A DNA stretch of 64,000 nt from Mucilaginibacter inviolabilis (GTDB lineage: Bacteria > Bacteroidota > Bacteroidia > Sphingobacteriales > Sphingobacteriaceae). The DNA is taken from NCBI RefSeq assembly GCF_011089895.1, contig NZ_JAANAT010000006.1, positions 177,521 to 241,520 on the forward strand, given 5' to 3'. The position numbers and the translations under genes are program-made. Each line of letters begins with the position of its first letter. Positions within the stretch are counted from its first letter, which is position 1. This document shows, in pieces, positions 50,504 to 59,472 of this stretch. The notes beneath the pieces were generated by a model, which saw only the letters and a list, made by a program, of their open reading frames with translations, searched no databases and had not been told where the DNA came from.

Positions 50504-52838
50504 ATTGACTCTTTTGCGCTTGTTGCATGGGGTTTGGCCCGGCAGTAACGCCTCTTGGCAAACTTTGCTGCTTAAATAGCTCAAACCTTGATGGCTGGTA
50601 TTCGCGTGGCCAGCTATTATTGCTTTCGTCAATATCGGCGGTTTCGCGGTATGGGTCGAGTTTAATGCCTTTTACCTCTTTAGTTTTGGCAAAAACCTTG
50701 GTGATCTTATTTTCATTTTTACGCCAGATGTAGGCTGATATTTTTTCAACCTCCTTGGTGCCATCGGCATAGGTCCACTCAATAATTAAAGGGGTAACCA
50801 GGCCGCCTTTGTTACTGAAGCTAACCTCGTAAAAGTAGTTCTTGCTATCGTACAGTTTCTTTTCGGCTGGGGTAGCAGCATTGTACATGGCCTGGTAACT
50901 TTGTGTAGTGGCTGGCGTTGCTGCGAAACGATCCCACTTACTGTAAAAATCCTGCAGGGAAGTATCAGCCTCTACCGCGAACCGGGTACCCGCTTCTTTA
51001 TTACGGGTGGTGCTGATGTTTTCGAGGTTACGATCATATTGTGCCCGATCGGCAGTAGCTTCCACAGCCGGATTTTTGGTATTGAGGCGATAATATTTTA
51101 CACTGTCGATAGATACGTCGACAGGATCAGTTCCGTAGAACCATCCGCGCCAGAACCAATCCAGGTCAACTGCCGAGGCATCTTCCATCGTACGGAAAAA
51201 GTCGGCTGGTGTTGGATGTTTAAAGGCCCAGCGATGCGCGTAGGTTTTAAAGGCATAGTCAAACAGTTCGCGGCCCATCACGGTTTCGCGCAGGATATTT
51301 AAAGCGGTTGCCGGTTTTGAGTAAGCGTTGGGGCCAAACATCACAATATTCTCGGAGTTGGTCATGATAGGCTCTAACTGATCTTTCGGCATCTTCATGT
51401 AATCAACAATCTTATAAGCCGGACCGCGTTGTGACGGGTAGCGGCTATCCCACTCCTGCTCGGCCATATACTGGCAAAAGGTATTCAGCCCCTCGTCCAT
51501 CCAGGTCCACTGGCGCTCGTCGGAGTTTACAATCATCGGGAAAAAGTTATGCCCAACTTCATGGATAATTACACCGATCATACCGTTTTTGGTGGCCTCG
51601 CTGTATGTACCATCCTTTTCGGCGCGACCATAATTAAAGCAGATCATCGGGTATTCCATACCGTTGGAGGCTTCTACAGAAATAGCTACCGGGTAAGGAT
51701 ATGGGAAGGTATGCTTGGAATAAGTTTTCAAAGTGTGCGCTACCACCTTGGTGGAATATTTGCGATAAAGCGGATATGCCTCGGGGCCATAGTACGACAT
51801 GGCCATCACTTTTTTGCCACCATCAATCTGGGTACTCATAGCATCCCAAACTATCCGGCGTGAGGATACCCAGGCAAAATCGCGTACGTTTTCGGCGTGG
51901 AAGGTCCAGGTTTTGCGTGCCGATGCATGATTTTTCATGGCCTGTTTTACCTCATCCAGCGTAACTATCTCTTGCGGTGTAGTTGCAGACTGTGCGGCGT
52001 TCCAGCGTTTCAACTGCGCTGCGGTAAGGGTTTGTGCATAGTTAGAGCATTGACCGGTACCACCTACAATATGATCAGCAGGTACATTCATGCTCACTTT
52101 AAAATCACCAAAGGTTAAAGCAAACTCACCACGACCGGTGAACTGTTTGTTTTGCCAGCCCTGAAAATCGCTATAAACAGCCATACGCGGATACCATTGT
52201 GTCATGGTATACAGATAGTTACCATCCTCCGGAAAATATTCGTAACCGCCACGGCCACCAATAGTTAAGCGATCTGATATATTATACCACCAGTTAATTT
52301 TAAAGCGAAATTTTTGTCCCGGCTGCAAAGTAACCGGAAGCTCAACACGCATCATAGTTTGGTTAATGGTATAGTTGAGCGCGGTGCCATTGGCATCTTT
52401 AACGCTCACAATGTGGTTACCCAGATCAAGATCATGCCCCATAATGCCCTGCAACTGACGGATGGTCATTTTGCTTTGCATTTTGCTTTCATCAAACTTG
52501 GCGCTTTCTGCATCCTTTTTATGCTCGTTCTCATCCAGCTGCAGCCACAGATAGGTAAGCGGATCGGGCGAATTGTTGGTATAGGTGATGGTTTCGTTAC
52601 CATCTAAACGCTGCTTATCATCGTTAAGCGTGGCACTGATTTCGTAATCGGCCTTTTGCTGCCAGTATTTTGGACCGGGAGCGCCCGAAGCCGAGCGGTA
52701 CTCGTTTGGCGTAGAGATCATGGTACCCAGTTGCTCAAAACGGTTACCGTGATTAGAGCCAGGGTTATTATCATACTGCGCCCAGGCGGCAGATGTTAAT
52801 AGCGTACAGGAAAATAATGCGAAGTAAAATTTATTCAT
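50502..52838 (-). CDS. Secreted M1 family aminopeptidase
   Basis: A 778-residue zinc aminopeptidase with signal MNKFYFALFSCTLLTSAAWAQ. The zinc site HEVGHNFFPMI followed by 18 residues and WMDEGLNTF is complete (HExxH-x18-E). The exopeptidase motif appears as NGMEYPMICF in place of the usual GxMEN, a feature of this Bacteroidota subgroup. The C-terminal portion is a beta-rich domain with no sorting signal. It overlaps the upstream HupE-like gene by 4 bases (ATGA), so the two are coupled. Probably periplasmic, digesting imported peptides. Confidence 0.92.
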   Translation of the reverse strand: MNKFYFALFSCTLLTSAAWAQYDNNPGSNHGNRFEQLGTMISTPNEYRSASGAPGPKYWQQKADYEISATLNDDKQRLDGNETITYTNNSPDPLTYLWLQLDENEHKKDAESAKFDESKMQSKMTIRQLQGIMGHDLDLGNHIVSVKDANGTALNYTINQTMMRVELPVTLQPGQKFRFKINWWYNISDRLTIGGRGGYEYFPEDGNYLYTMTQWYPRMAVYSDFQGWQNKQFTGRGEFALTFGDFKVSMNVPADHIVGGTGQCSNYAQTLTAAQLKRWNAAQSATTPQEIVTLDEVKQAMKNHASARKTWTFHAENVRDFAWVSSRRIVWDAMSTQIDGGKKVMAMSYYGPEAYPLYRKYSTKVVAHTLKTYSKHTFPYPYPVAISVEASNGMEYPMICFNYGRAEKDGTYSEATKNGMIGVIIHEVGHNFFPMIVNSDERQWTWMDEGLNTFCQYMAEQEWDSRYPSQRGPAYKIVDYMKMPKDQLEPIMTNSENIVMFGPNAYSKPATALNILRETVMGRELFDYAFKTYAHRWAFKHPTPADFFRTMEDASAVDLDWFWRGWFYGTDPVDVSIDSVKYYRLNTKNPAVEATADRAQYDRNLENISTTRNKEAGTRFAVEADTSLQDFYSKWDRFAATPATTQSYQAMYNAATPAEKKLYDSKNYFYEVSFSNKGGLVTPLIIEWTYADGTKEVEKISAYIWRKNENKITKVFAKTKEVKGIKLDPYRETADIDESNNSWPREYQPSRFELFKQQSLPRGVTAGPNPMQQAQKSQ

Positions 52839-53425
52839 CTGAATTTTATGAGTAAAAAGCGTTCAATGCACATGATAAAAGCAATTCCAAATATAGCCGA
52901 CGAAAGGAACATTGTCCACTCACGCTGTGGTGTTTTGGCAAATTTGATTAATAAATAAGAGATAAGTAACGCAGATATTACAATTAGCACCTGCCCAAAC
53001 TCCAGCCCCAGGTTAAAAGCAAACAGCTGCGCGGTAATATTACTGCTGCTCCCCAGCAAACTTTTGAGGTAATTAGAGAAACCCATACCATGTATCAGTC
53101 CGAAAAAAAGCGCCAGCGTATAGTTAAGGCGCATGGTGGTTACCGTGCGTTTTTTATTGAATACATTTACCAAACTGGTAAAAACAATGGTTACGGGTAT
53201 CAGGAATTCAATAAGAGAGGTGTTGATATGGATGATATTTAAAACACTTAATGCCAGCGTGATAGAATGACCAATAGTAAAGGCTGTAACCAGCACAAGT
53301 ACCTTGCGCCAGTCGGCCAGCAGATAAGTTCCGCACAGTACGGTTACAAACAAAATATGGTCGTATCCTTCCCAGTTGCAGATGTGCTGCCACCCCAGTT
53401 CAAAGTATAAAGAAAAATCAGTCAT
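52835..53425 (-). CDS. HupE/UreJ family membrane protein
   Basis: A 196-residue protein with about six membrane helices. The conserved start FELGWQHICNWEGYDHILFV (with the G-x-x-H-x-x-x-G-x-D-H-I metal-binding-type pattern), FTIGHSITLAL and FGLIHGMGFSNYL are typical. Relatives are nickel/cobalt-related membrane proteins. An upstream in-frame Met at 53476 overlaps the divergent gene and is less likely. It is translationally coupled to the M1 peptidase by an ATGA overlap, suggesting metal supply or a shared membrane task. Confidence 0.85.
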   Translation of the reverse strand: MTDFSLYFELGWQHICNWEGYDHILFVTVLCGTYLLADWRKVLVLVTAFTIGHSITLALSVLNIIHINTSLIEFLIPVTIVFTSLVNVFNKKRTVTTMRLNYTLALFFGLIHGMGFSNYLKSLLGSSSNITAQLFAFNLGLEFGQVLIVISALLISYLLIKFAKTPQREWTMFLSSAIFGIAFIMCIERFLLIKFR

Positions 53426-53493
53426 GTAGTCAAATTCGCAATTGCGAATAAAATTAACGTTTTTTGCGTAAAGCAAAACTATTTAACGCAATT

Positions 53494-53970
53494 ATGTTGC
53501 AATTAATAATTATCAGCTGGCTCAGCTTCTTCCATCCCTTTTATGTGAGCGTTACTGAAATTAACCATAATGCCCATACGCAGGCGGTTGAGGTAAGCTG
53601 CCGCATATTTTATGATGATTTAGAACGTACGCTGGAGAAACAATACCACACCCATGTAGATATTGTAAAGCCTGCCGATAAAAACAAAATGAACCAGCTG
53701 CTAAGTGATTATATTAAAAAGCACCTCATCATTAAAGCCGATGGCAAACCACTCGCGTTAAGCTACGTGGGCTACGAAATTCAGGAAGATGCCGCATGGG
53801 CTTATTTTGAAATTAAAGGCATTAACAAGGTTAAAAAGTTTGAGGTACATGACGATCTGCTGTTTACCGAACACCCGGAACAGATCAATATGCTGCATGT
53901 AACCGTAGGCGGCCAACGCAAAAGCACCAAACTAAGCAACCCGGATAGCGACGCGGCATTTGAGTTTTAA
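53494..53970 (+). CDS. DUF6702-like periplasmic protein
   Basis: A 158-residue protein with signal MLQLIIISWLSFFHPFYVSV. The pattern HPFYVSVTEINHNAHTQAVE, FYDDLERTLEK and VGYEIQEDAAWAYFEI fits the DUF6702 family, which regularly sits beside HupE/UreJ-like and M1 peptidase genes in Bacteroidota as I recall. A start at 53464 is also open and overlaps the divergent reading frame of HupE. Function unknown; likely an exported partner of the HupE-like protein. Confidence 0.8.
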   Translation: MLQLIIISWLSFFHPFYVSVTEINHNAHTQAVEVSCRIFYDDLERTLEKQYHTHVDIVKPADKNKMNQLLSDYIKKHLIIKADGKPLALSYVGYEIQEDAAWAYFEIKGINKVKKFEVHDDLLFTEHPEQINMLHVTVGGQRKSTKLSNPDSDAAFEF

Positions 53971-53974
53971 AGAG

Positions 53975-54140
53975 GGATCAAAGAGCAAGAACAAAGGACT
54001 ATCAGACTAAAGAATTGTCATGCTGAACGTAGCGAAGCATCTATTGTTCGCCATGCATGTTTAAGAGCAGATCCTTCGCTTCGCTCAGGATGACAGAAAG
54101 TTTTTTTATCCTTTATCTTTTTATCCTTGCTCTTTGATCC
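53975..54140. repeat. Nested inverted repeat: outer GGATCAAAGAGCAAG pair with an inner GTCATGCTGA element
   Basis: A perfect 15-base inverted pair (53975-53989 GGATCAAAGAGCAAG and 54126-54140) encloses a GTCATGCTGA-family palindrome (54014-54097) whose inner arms include CGTAGCGAAGCATC and GATCCTTCGCTTCGC. It looks like one element inserted in another, or a composite unit. Confidence 0.75.
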
Positions 54141-54144
54141 TTTT

Positions 54145-54741
54145 TCACTCTTCCTTCTTCAAAATCCCTTTTGCTACACTTTCATCAATCAGCGTTTTGG
54201 CAAAATCCCAAAGGGTTTCTGAGCCTTGCTGTATGATGCTTTTCTTTTGCACTACTTTATCATAACTAACGTTATGCTCTTTCCAGGTTCCTCCATTGTT
54301 GGATATGTTTTGAAGCAATGGCTCCAAGCGATCCATTGCGCGGGCAAATTTGGCTTCCGGGGTTTCACCAGCCTCAAATTCTTCCCATATGGCAGTAAAT
54401 TCTTCGGCTTGTTCTGTTGGTAACAGACCGAAAATCCTTTCAGCAGCTTTACGCTCAGCTTCGGTATTGGTGTGATTGAGTACCGTATCGTACAAAAAAA
54501 CATCACCGGCATCAATCTCTACTACGTCATGTATCAGCAGCATTTTGATCACTTTAAGCGTGTTTACAGGTTCGTTGGAGTGTTCGGCCAGAACCATAGT
54601 CATCACTGCTAAGTGCCAGCTGTGCTCGGCGTCGTTCTCGTTCCTGTCGCTGTTAAAAAGGCGGGTTTTACGCTGGATGTATTTTACTTTGTCTATTTCG
54701 TGGATAAAAGCCACTTGTTGGATGAGATGCTCAAAATTCAT
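54145..54741 (-). CDS. HD-domain hydrolase (YfbR/HDDC2-like)
   Basis: A 198-residue cytoplasmic metal-dependent hydrolase. The HD signature is present as NDAEHSWHLAVMTMV, LLIHDVVEIDAGD and ARAMDRLEPLLQ (final Asp). This matches 5'-deoxynucleotidase-like proteins of the YfbR/HDDC2 group, which dephosphorylate dNMPs. The start ATG follows a short leader. It is flanked by composite repeats on the 3' side. Substrate not proven. Confidence 0.88.
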   Translation of the reverse strand: MNFEHLIQQVAFIHEIDKVKYIQRKTRLFNSDRNENDAEHSWHLAVMTMVLAEHSNEPVNTLKVIKMLLIHDVVEIDAGDVFLYDTVLNHTNTEAERKAAERIFGLLPTEQAEEFTAIWEEFEAGETPEAKFARAMDRLEPLLQNISNNGGTWKEHNVSYDKVVQKKSIIQQGSETLWDFAKTLIDESVAKGILKKEE

Positions 54742-54954
54742 ATCTATTGTTTAAGCATTGCAAATATAACTCATATTTAAATTTATCCAGCTGTTATTAA
54801 TGAAAAAGAAACAGGATACAATTTGATTTGTTAAACAGATTATAACCTAAAAATTAAGCATTTTTTGTACTATCTGGTACATCCTAATTCACAAAAATTG
54901 CTGTAACTTGCTTGCATATTAGTTAACTTTTCTAAAAATAATTGCCGTTGACGT

Positions 54955-55821
54955 ATGACCGTATTAGAAAACGAGTTTCTTAAAGTAGCCATTGATTTGA
55001 AGGGCGCGCAGCTCAGTTCATTTTATAACAAGCAAACGGGTATTGAACACCTTTGGCAAGCCAACCCTGATATTTGGCCCTGGCATTCGCCCAATCTGTT
55101 CCCGGTTGTGGGCGGTTTGATCAACAACCAGTTATTGGTTGAGGGTCAGCCATACGAAATGGGAAGGCATGGCTTTGCACGGCAATCAGAATTTATTTTG
55201 CTGGAAGCCGATGAAGTATCAGCTAGTTTCTCGCTCCCTTACTGCGAAAAAACCTTGCAGGTATATCCGTACAAATTTGATTACCAGGTTTTATATATGC
55301 TCATCGATAACTCGTTGAGGGTTACGCATAAGGTGATCAACCTGGATAAAAAGACCATCTACTTTTCGGTTGGTGCCCATCCAGCCTTTAACATACCGTT
55401 TTTTAAGGATGAAAATTATGAGGATTATTACCTTGAATTTGAAACCGACGAGCACCTGGAAGCCAATATGCTATCGGCTGATGGCTTTTTTACCGGCGAA
55501 ACCCATCCCGTGGCTACACCTGGCAATAAACTTCACTTAACCCGCCATTTATTTGATGCTGATGCCCTTGTTTTTAAACAGCTCAACTCACGCATGGTGA
55601 GTATCAAAAGTAAAAAGCATGATCAGTCTGTTTCGGTAGAATTTCCACACTATAATTACTTAGGTGTATGGGCTAAACCTGGTGCCGATTTTGTGTGTAT
55701 TGAACCCTGGCTGGGTTGTGCCGATACGCAGGATCACCACGTAAACATCAACAAAAAAGAAGCTATACAAACCCTGCATGCGGGCCATGTTTTTGAGGCT
55801 CCTTATTTTATTAGTCTTTAG
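54955..55821 (+). CDS. Aldose 1-epimerase family protein (LacX-like)
   Basis: A 288-residue protein of the galactose mutarotase fold. MTVLENEFLKVAIDLKGAQLSSFYN and PFPVVGGL-type SPNLFPVVGGLINN are family features; the catalytic-type His in GRHGFAR and in VGAHPAFNIPF, and Glu in CIEPWLG, are visible. It probably interconverts anomers of a sugar or sugar phosphate. Cytoplasmic, no signal peptide. A single gene. Confidence 0.9.
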   Translation: MTVLENEFLKVAIDLKGAQLSSFYNKQTGIEHLWQANPDIWPWHSPNLFPVVGGLINNQLLVEGQPYEMGRHGFARQSEFILLEADEVSASFSLPYCEKTLQVYPYKFDYQVLYMLIDNSLRVTHKVINLDKKTIYFSVGAHPAFNIPFFKDENYEDYYLEFETDEHLEANMLSADGFFTGETHPVATPGNKLHLTRHLFDADALVFKQLNSRMVSIKSKKHDQSVSVEFPHYNYLGVWAKPGADFVCIEPWLGCADTQDHHVNINKKEAIQTLHAGHVFEAPYFISL

Positions 55822-55922
55822 GCAGGATTTTTGCAGCAAAAAATAGAAAAAGCGGTAAAACATTTTTGCTGCTTTTTTATTTTACAATAATTAAACACAA
55901 CACGCTATTAAAACTAATTAAC

Positions 55923-56267
55923 ATGAAAAAGAAAATTTATCTTATCGCCCTCACTATGCTGCTTTCAGTCGCGGCATTTAACAGCTACGCATCTACCGCT
56001 ACAGACGGTGCTTTAACTATATTGAGTAAGGAACAAATAGCCAGTATGACTACTGAGCAAAAAGAAGCCCGTGTAGAAGAGATTAAAGCCAGGGTGAACG
56101 AAATTAAAGCTATGGATAAATCGGAGCTTACCAAGCAAGATCGCAAGGAGTTACGTACCGAACTTAAAGGCTTAAAACATGAAGCCAACGCATTGGGCGG
56201 CGGTGGCATTTATCTTTCTTTAGGTGCTATTATCATTATCATTTTAGTATTGATCCTGATACTGTAA
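55923..56267 (+). CDS. Small secreted coiled-coil protein with C-terminal membrane helix
   Basis: A 114-residue protein with signal MKKKIYLIALTMLLSVAAF and likely cleavage after NSYA. The middle (about residues 35-85) is a charged helix rich in Glu and Lys (EQKEARVEEIKARVNEIKAM) that can form a coiled coil. The end is GGGGIYLSLGAIIIIILVLILIL, a single membrane segment. Similar Bacteroidota proteins are sometimes called seryl-tRNA synthetase by mistake. Function unknown; it may sit in the envelope. Confidence 0.75.
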   Translation: MKKKIYLIALTMLLSVAAFNSYASTATDGALTILSKEQIASMTTEQKEARVEEIKARVNEIKAMDKSELTKQDRKELRTELKGLKHEANALGGGGIYLSLGAIIIIILVLILIL

Positions 56268-56280
56268 TCTTTTATATAAA

Positions 56281-56320
56281 ACAAAAAAGCCTCTTGTTAT
56301 AAACATGAGGCTTTTTTTGT
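56281..56320. terminator. Shared terminator of the coiled-coil gene and parC
   Basis: ACAAAAAAGCCTC pairs with GAGGCTTTTTTTGT around a 13-base loop. It lies between the two convergent genes. Confidence 0.88.
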
Positions 56321-56322
56321 GT

Positions 56323-59136
56323 CTAAAATAACCCTAACTGGCCTTTATCATCCAACTGGATGTCGTCTGGGTTAGTGATCTCAAAGTCTACTTTTTTATG
56401 AACTTCTTTGGGTTGATCATCCGATGGTTCCGCTTCTTTGTCCTCTGGTTCTTTCGGTTCCTGTTTTGGAGCTGCTGGCTGTACCGGGGATGCCTGCCAT
56501 TTAGCTTTAGGCTGAACAATTTCCGGTTCGGATTCATCGCCCGATAGCTGATCAACAGGTTCCTCTGCACCTGCTTCTTCATCTAATTCGGTTTCCGGTT
56601 CTTCTGTATCAACGGGCTCATCCACGCCTTCGCTATCGGCTATCAGTTCCACTGATTTTACCGGGAATTGCGACAGCCGGTTACCCATAGCCTTCATCCC
56701 TTTTACATCAATCAGTTCGGCCAGATTTACTTCAATCGTTTCAGGGGTCTGATCTTTACCTTTCAGTTGAACCACACTCACCAGAGGTGATTCTTTAGCC
56801 ATCAATATCAGTTTTGATCCGGCTTCTTCACTGATGATACTTACCTGTTTGCCTAAAGCTATAAGTTCAAACGAGAAACGCTTTACCATATAGTTTTTTG
56901 ATTTGCCATCCAGGTGGATAACCGAGTAAACTTTCTTGGGGTTGTACTTTTCAATCAGGATCATCTTATCATCAAAGTGATTATTCAGATCAAAACTGGT
57001 CAATTCATATACACCGTTACTCAGCACATTCAATATCCGGTCATCACCATCAAATTCGCCCAGGTATTTACCGCGGCTATCGGCATTCAGGCGTTTAAGG
57101 ATATCGTCGTACCAGATCTTACGACCAGCCAGTGTTGATATACCTTTACTTTTCAGGATGATCTTTTTAACCGGGTATTTGGTAATAATGTTACCCATAG
57201 AACCACGGCCTTTGATAGCCAGGGTGGCAAAATCTTCATCAAACTGCAGTTTTTTGAGTTTGGAGTGCGGTTTTAGCTGCACGTTCACTACCTCGGCCTC
57301 GCCGTTAGGATTAGCGCTAAAATATAATACCTTGGTGCCTTTGGTTCCTTTAGTGAGGTCGTATTCCTTATCGCGGGTTACACCCACCACCGAGAAGCGT
57401 TTGATATAGCTGATACCGCTCGTGCCATCCTTATAGATCATGTTGTACACGGTGCGCTCGTCATTCTTTTTAAATACAGCCACGTGAATGATCTCTTTAC
57501 CCACAAACACCTTGTCCTGCACTTTGGTGATGATACAGCGCCCGTCGGCACGGAAAACAATGATCTCGTCGATATCCGAGCAATCGCCCACCAGTTCATC
57601 CTTTTTAAGGCCCGAACCTATAAAGCCATCCTCGCGGTTAACATAAAGCTTTACGTTAGCCAATGCTACTTGGGCAGCTTCTACCTTATCAAAGGTGCGC
57701 AGCTCGGTTTTACGTTCCCGGTCTTTACCATATTTCTCTTTCAGCTTTTCAAACCAGGCAATGGTATAATCGGTGAGGTGTTTGAGATGGTGTTTCACCT
57801 GCTTGATCTCATTCTCCAATGTTTTCATCAGCTCATCCGCTTTTTTAACGTCAAAGCGGGTGATGCTGCTCATGGGTTTATCGATCAGCTTTTTATAATC
57901 CTCGGGTAATATCTCCCGGTAAAACTGCGGGAAGAAAGGCTCAAACAAACGGTTCAATACCTCCAACACAGCTTCAAAATTGCCTGAGTTTTCGTATTCG
58001 GGGTGTTTGTACATCCCCTCCTGTATAAATATTTTAAGTAATGAACTGAAGAAGATCCGTTCCATCAACTCCTTCAGCCTGATCTCCAGTTCCTGCTTCA
58101 GCAAATCTTTTGTAAAAAAAGTGCTTTCATTAAGCATATCATTTACACTCATGAACCGCGGCTTATCATCCTGGATAACGCAGGTATTTGGCGATATAGA
58201 CACCTCGCAATCAGTAAAAGCATACAACGCGTCGATAGTTACATCGGGCGAAATACCGGGTGCCAGGTGAATAATTATCTCGACATTCTGCGCAGTATTA
58301 TCTTCGATCTTTTTGATCTTGATCTTACCCTTATCATTGGCCGATATCACACTATCGATCAAACTGCCGGTAGTGGTCGAGAATGGGATCTCGGTAATAG
58401 CCAGCGTTTTTTTATCGCGCTCTACAATTTTGGCACGCACCCGGATCTTGCCACCGCGCTGCCCTTCATTATATAACGAAGCATCGGCCATACCACCTGT
58501 AGGAAAATCGGGCAGCAGGTTTGGTCGCTCGCCTTTCAATACGGCGATTGATGCATCCAACAGTTCAATAAAATTATGCGGTAATATTTTAGTAGCCAAA
58601 CCTACCGCAATACCTTCGGCGCCCTGTGCCAGCAGCAAAGGGAATTTTACCGGCAGCGTAATAGGCTCCTTGTTACGCCCGTCATAGCTGGCCTGCCAAA
58701 CGGTGGTATCAGCATTAAAAACAACGTCAAGCGCAAATTTCGACAGGCGCGCTTCAATATAACGTGGTGCCGCGGCCGAATCGCCGGTTACGGGATCGCC
58801 CCAGTTACCCTGGCAATCAATCAGCAGGTTCTTTTGCCCTATCTGTACCATGGCATCGCCAATAGAGGCATCACCATGCGGGTGATACTTCATGGTATTA
58901 CCTATTACGTTGGCCGCTTTGTTAAAACGTCCGTCGTCCATTTCTTTCAGGGAGTGCAGTATCCGGCGCTGTACGGGTTTTAACCCATCATTAATATGCG
59001 GAACGGCACGGTCGAGAATTACGTAAGAAGCATAATCCAGGAACCAGTTTTCGTATAACCCGTCGAGTGAGGTAACATTATGTAATTTTTGTTCATTGCT
59101 GTCGGGGATATCGTTTTGATTCAGATCTTCACTCAT
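56323..59136 (-). CDS. parC: DNA topoisomerase IV subunit A
   Basis: A 937-residue type IIA topoisomerase subunit. DGLYENWFLDYASYVILDRAVPHINDGLKPVQRRIL opens the breakage-reunion domain, YHPHGDASIGDAM follows, and the catalytic Tyr126 is in AAAPRYIEARLS. The C-terminal beta-pinwheel contains GSMGNIITKYPVKK-type blades without a GyrA box, which supports ParC over GyrA. The last 90 residues are a Glu/Pro/Gln-rich acidic tail (about 835-925) then VHKKVDFEITNPDDIQLDDKGQLGLF. The partner parE is not in the window. It separates replicated chromosomes. Confidence 0.9.
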   Translation of the reverse strand: MSEDLNQNDIPDSNEQKLHNVTSLDGLYENWFLDYASYVILDRAVPHINDGLKPVQRRILHSLKEMDDGRFNKAANVIGNTMKYHPHGDASIGDAMVQIGQKNLLIDCQGNWGDPVTGDSAAAPRYIEARLSKFALDVVFNADTTVWQASYDGRNKEPITLPVKFPLLLAQGAEGIAVGLATKILPHNFIELLDASIAVLKGERPNLLPDFPTGGMADASLYNEGQRGGKIRVRAKIVERDKKTLAITEIPFSTTTGSLIDSVISANDKGKIKIKKIEDNTAQNVEIIIHLAPGISPDVTIDALYAFTDCEVSISPNTCVIQDDKPRFMSVNDMLNESTFFTKDLLKQELEIRLKELMERIFFSSLLKIFIQEGMYKHPEYENSGNFEAVLEVLNRLFEPFFPQFYREILPEDYKKLIDKPMSSITRFDVKKADELMKTLENEIKQVKHHLKHLTDYTIAWFEKLKEKYGKDRERKTELRTFDKVEAAQVALANVKLYVNREDGFIGSGLKKDELVGDCSDIDEIIVFRADGRCIITKVQDKVFVGKEIIHVAVFKKNDERTVYNMIYKDGTSGISYIKRFSVVGVTRDKEYDLTKGTKGTKVLYFSANPNGEAEVVNVQLKPHSKLKKLQFDEDFATLAIKGRGSMGNIITKYPVKKIILKSKGISTLAGRKIWYDDILKRLNADSRGKYLGEFDGDDRILNVLSNGVYELTSFDLNNHFDDKMILIEKYNPKKVYSVIHLDGKSKNYMVKRFSFELIALGKQVSIISEEAGSKLILMAKESPLVSVVQLKGKDQTPETIEVNLAELIDVKGMKAMGNRLSQFPVKSVELIADSEGVDEPVDTEEPETELDEEAGAEEPVDQLSGDESEPEIVQPKAKWQASPVQPAAPKQEPKEPEDKEAEPSDDQPKEVHKKVDFEITNPDDIQLDDKGQLGLF

Positions 59137-59291
59137 TATATGCTAAAAAACTTTTGGATGGGTAAAGATAAAAAATTATGCGCGGATGTGCCGACGACGG
59201 ATTTGCACATTTTGGATTTTGTTAACAATTGGGGATACTTACAAACAAGCGCAAGGCTACGAATTATTCTTAAACTAGCGTACTATTTTGT

Positions 59292-59403
59292 CAAAAAGTG
59301 GGTTTACATGGTTTACACTTTTTACGGTTTAAATTGATTTAATTATTTGACTATCAATGTTTTAATTAAAATTCACGTTGAAATGTGTAAGCCCAGTTTT
59401 TTA
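59292..59403. repeat. Terminal-inverted-repeat element, copy B
   Basis: TCAAAAAGTGGGTTTACATGG, then TTTACACTTTTTA and an AT-rich core, then TGTGTAAGCCCAGTTTTTT. The whole segment aligns with 27194-27305; the right end has drifted (AAGCCCAG instead of AAACCCAC). The rest of the 336-base gap between parC and the 399-residue gene holds no gene. Confidence 0.7.
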
Positions 59404-59472
59404 TAAAATTTACTCACCTGCACTCGTTTGCCAGGTTTGTTCTTGACTCGTAATTCCTGATTCTTACCCCTC

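Noticed and set aside
55923..56267. Seryl-tRNA synthetase fragment
   Set aside because: The charged helix only superficially resembles the synthetase coiled coil; the protein has a signal peptide and a C-terminal membrane helix.
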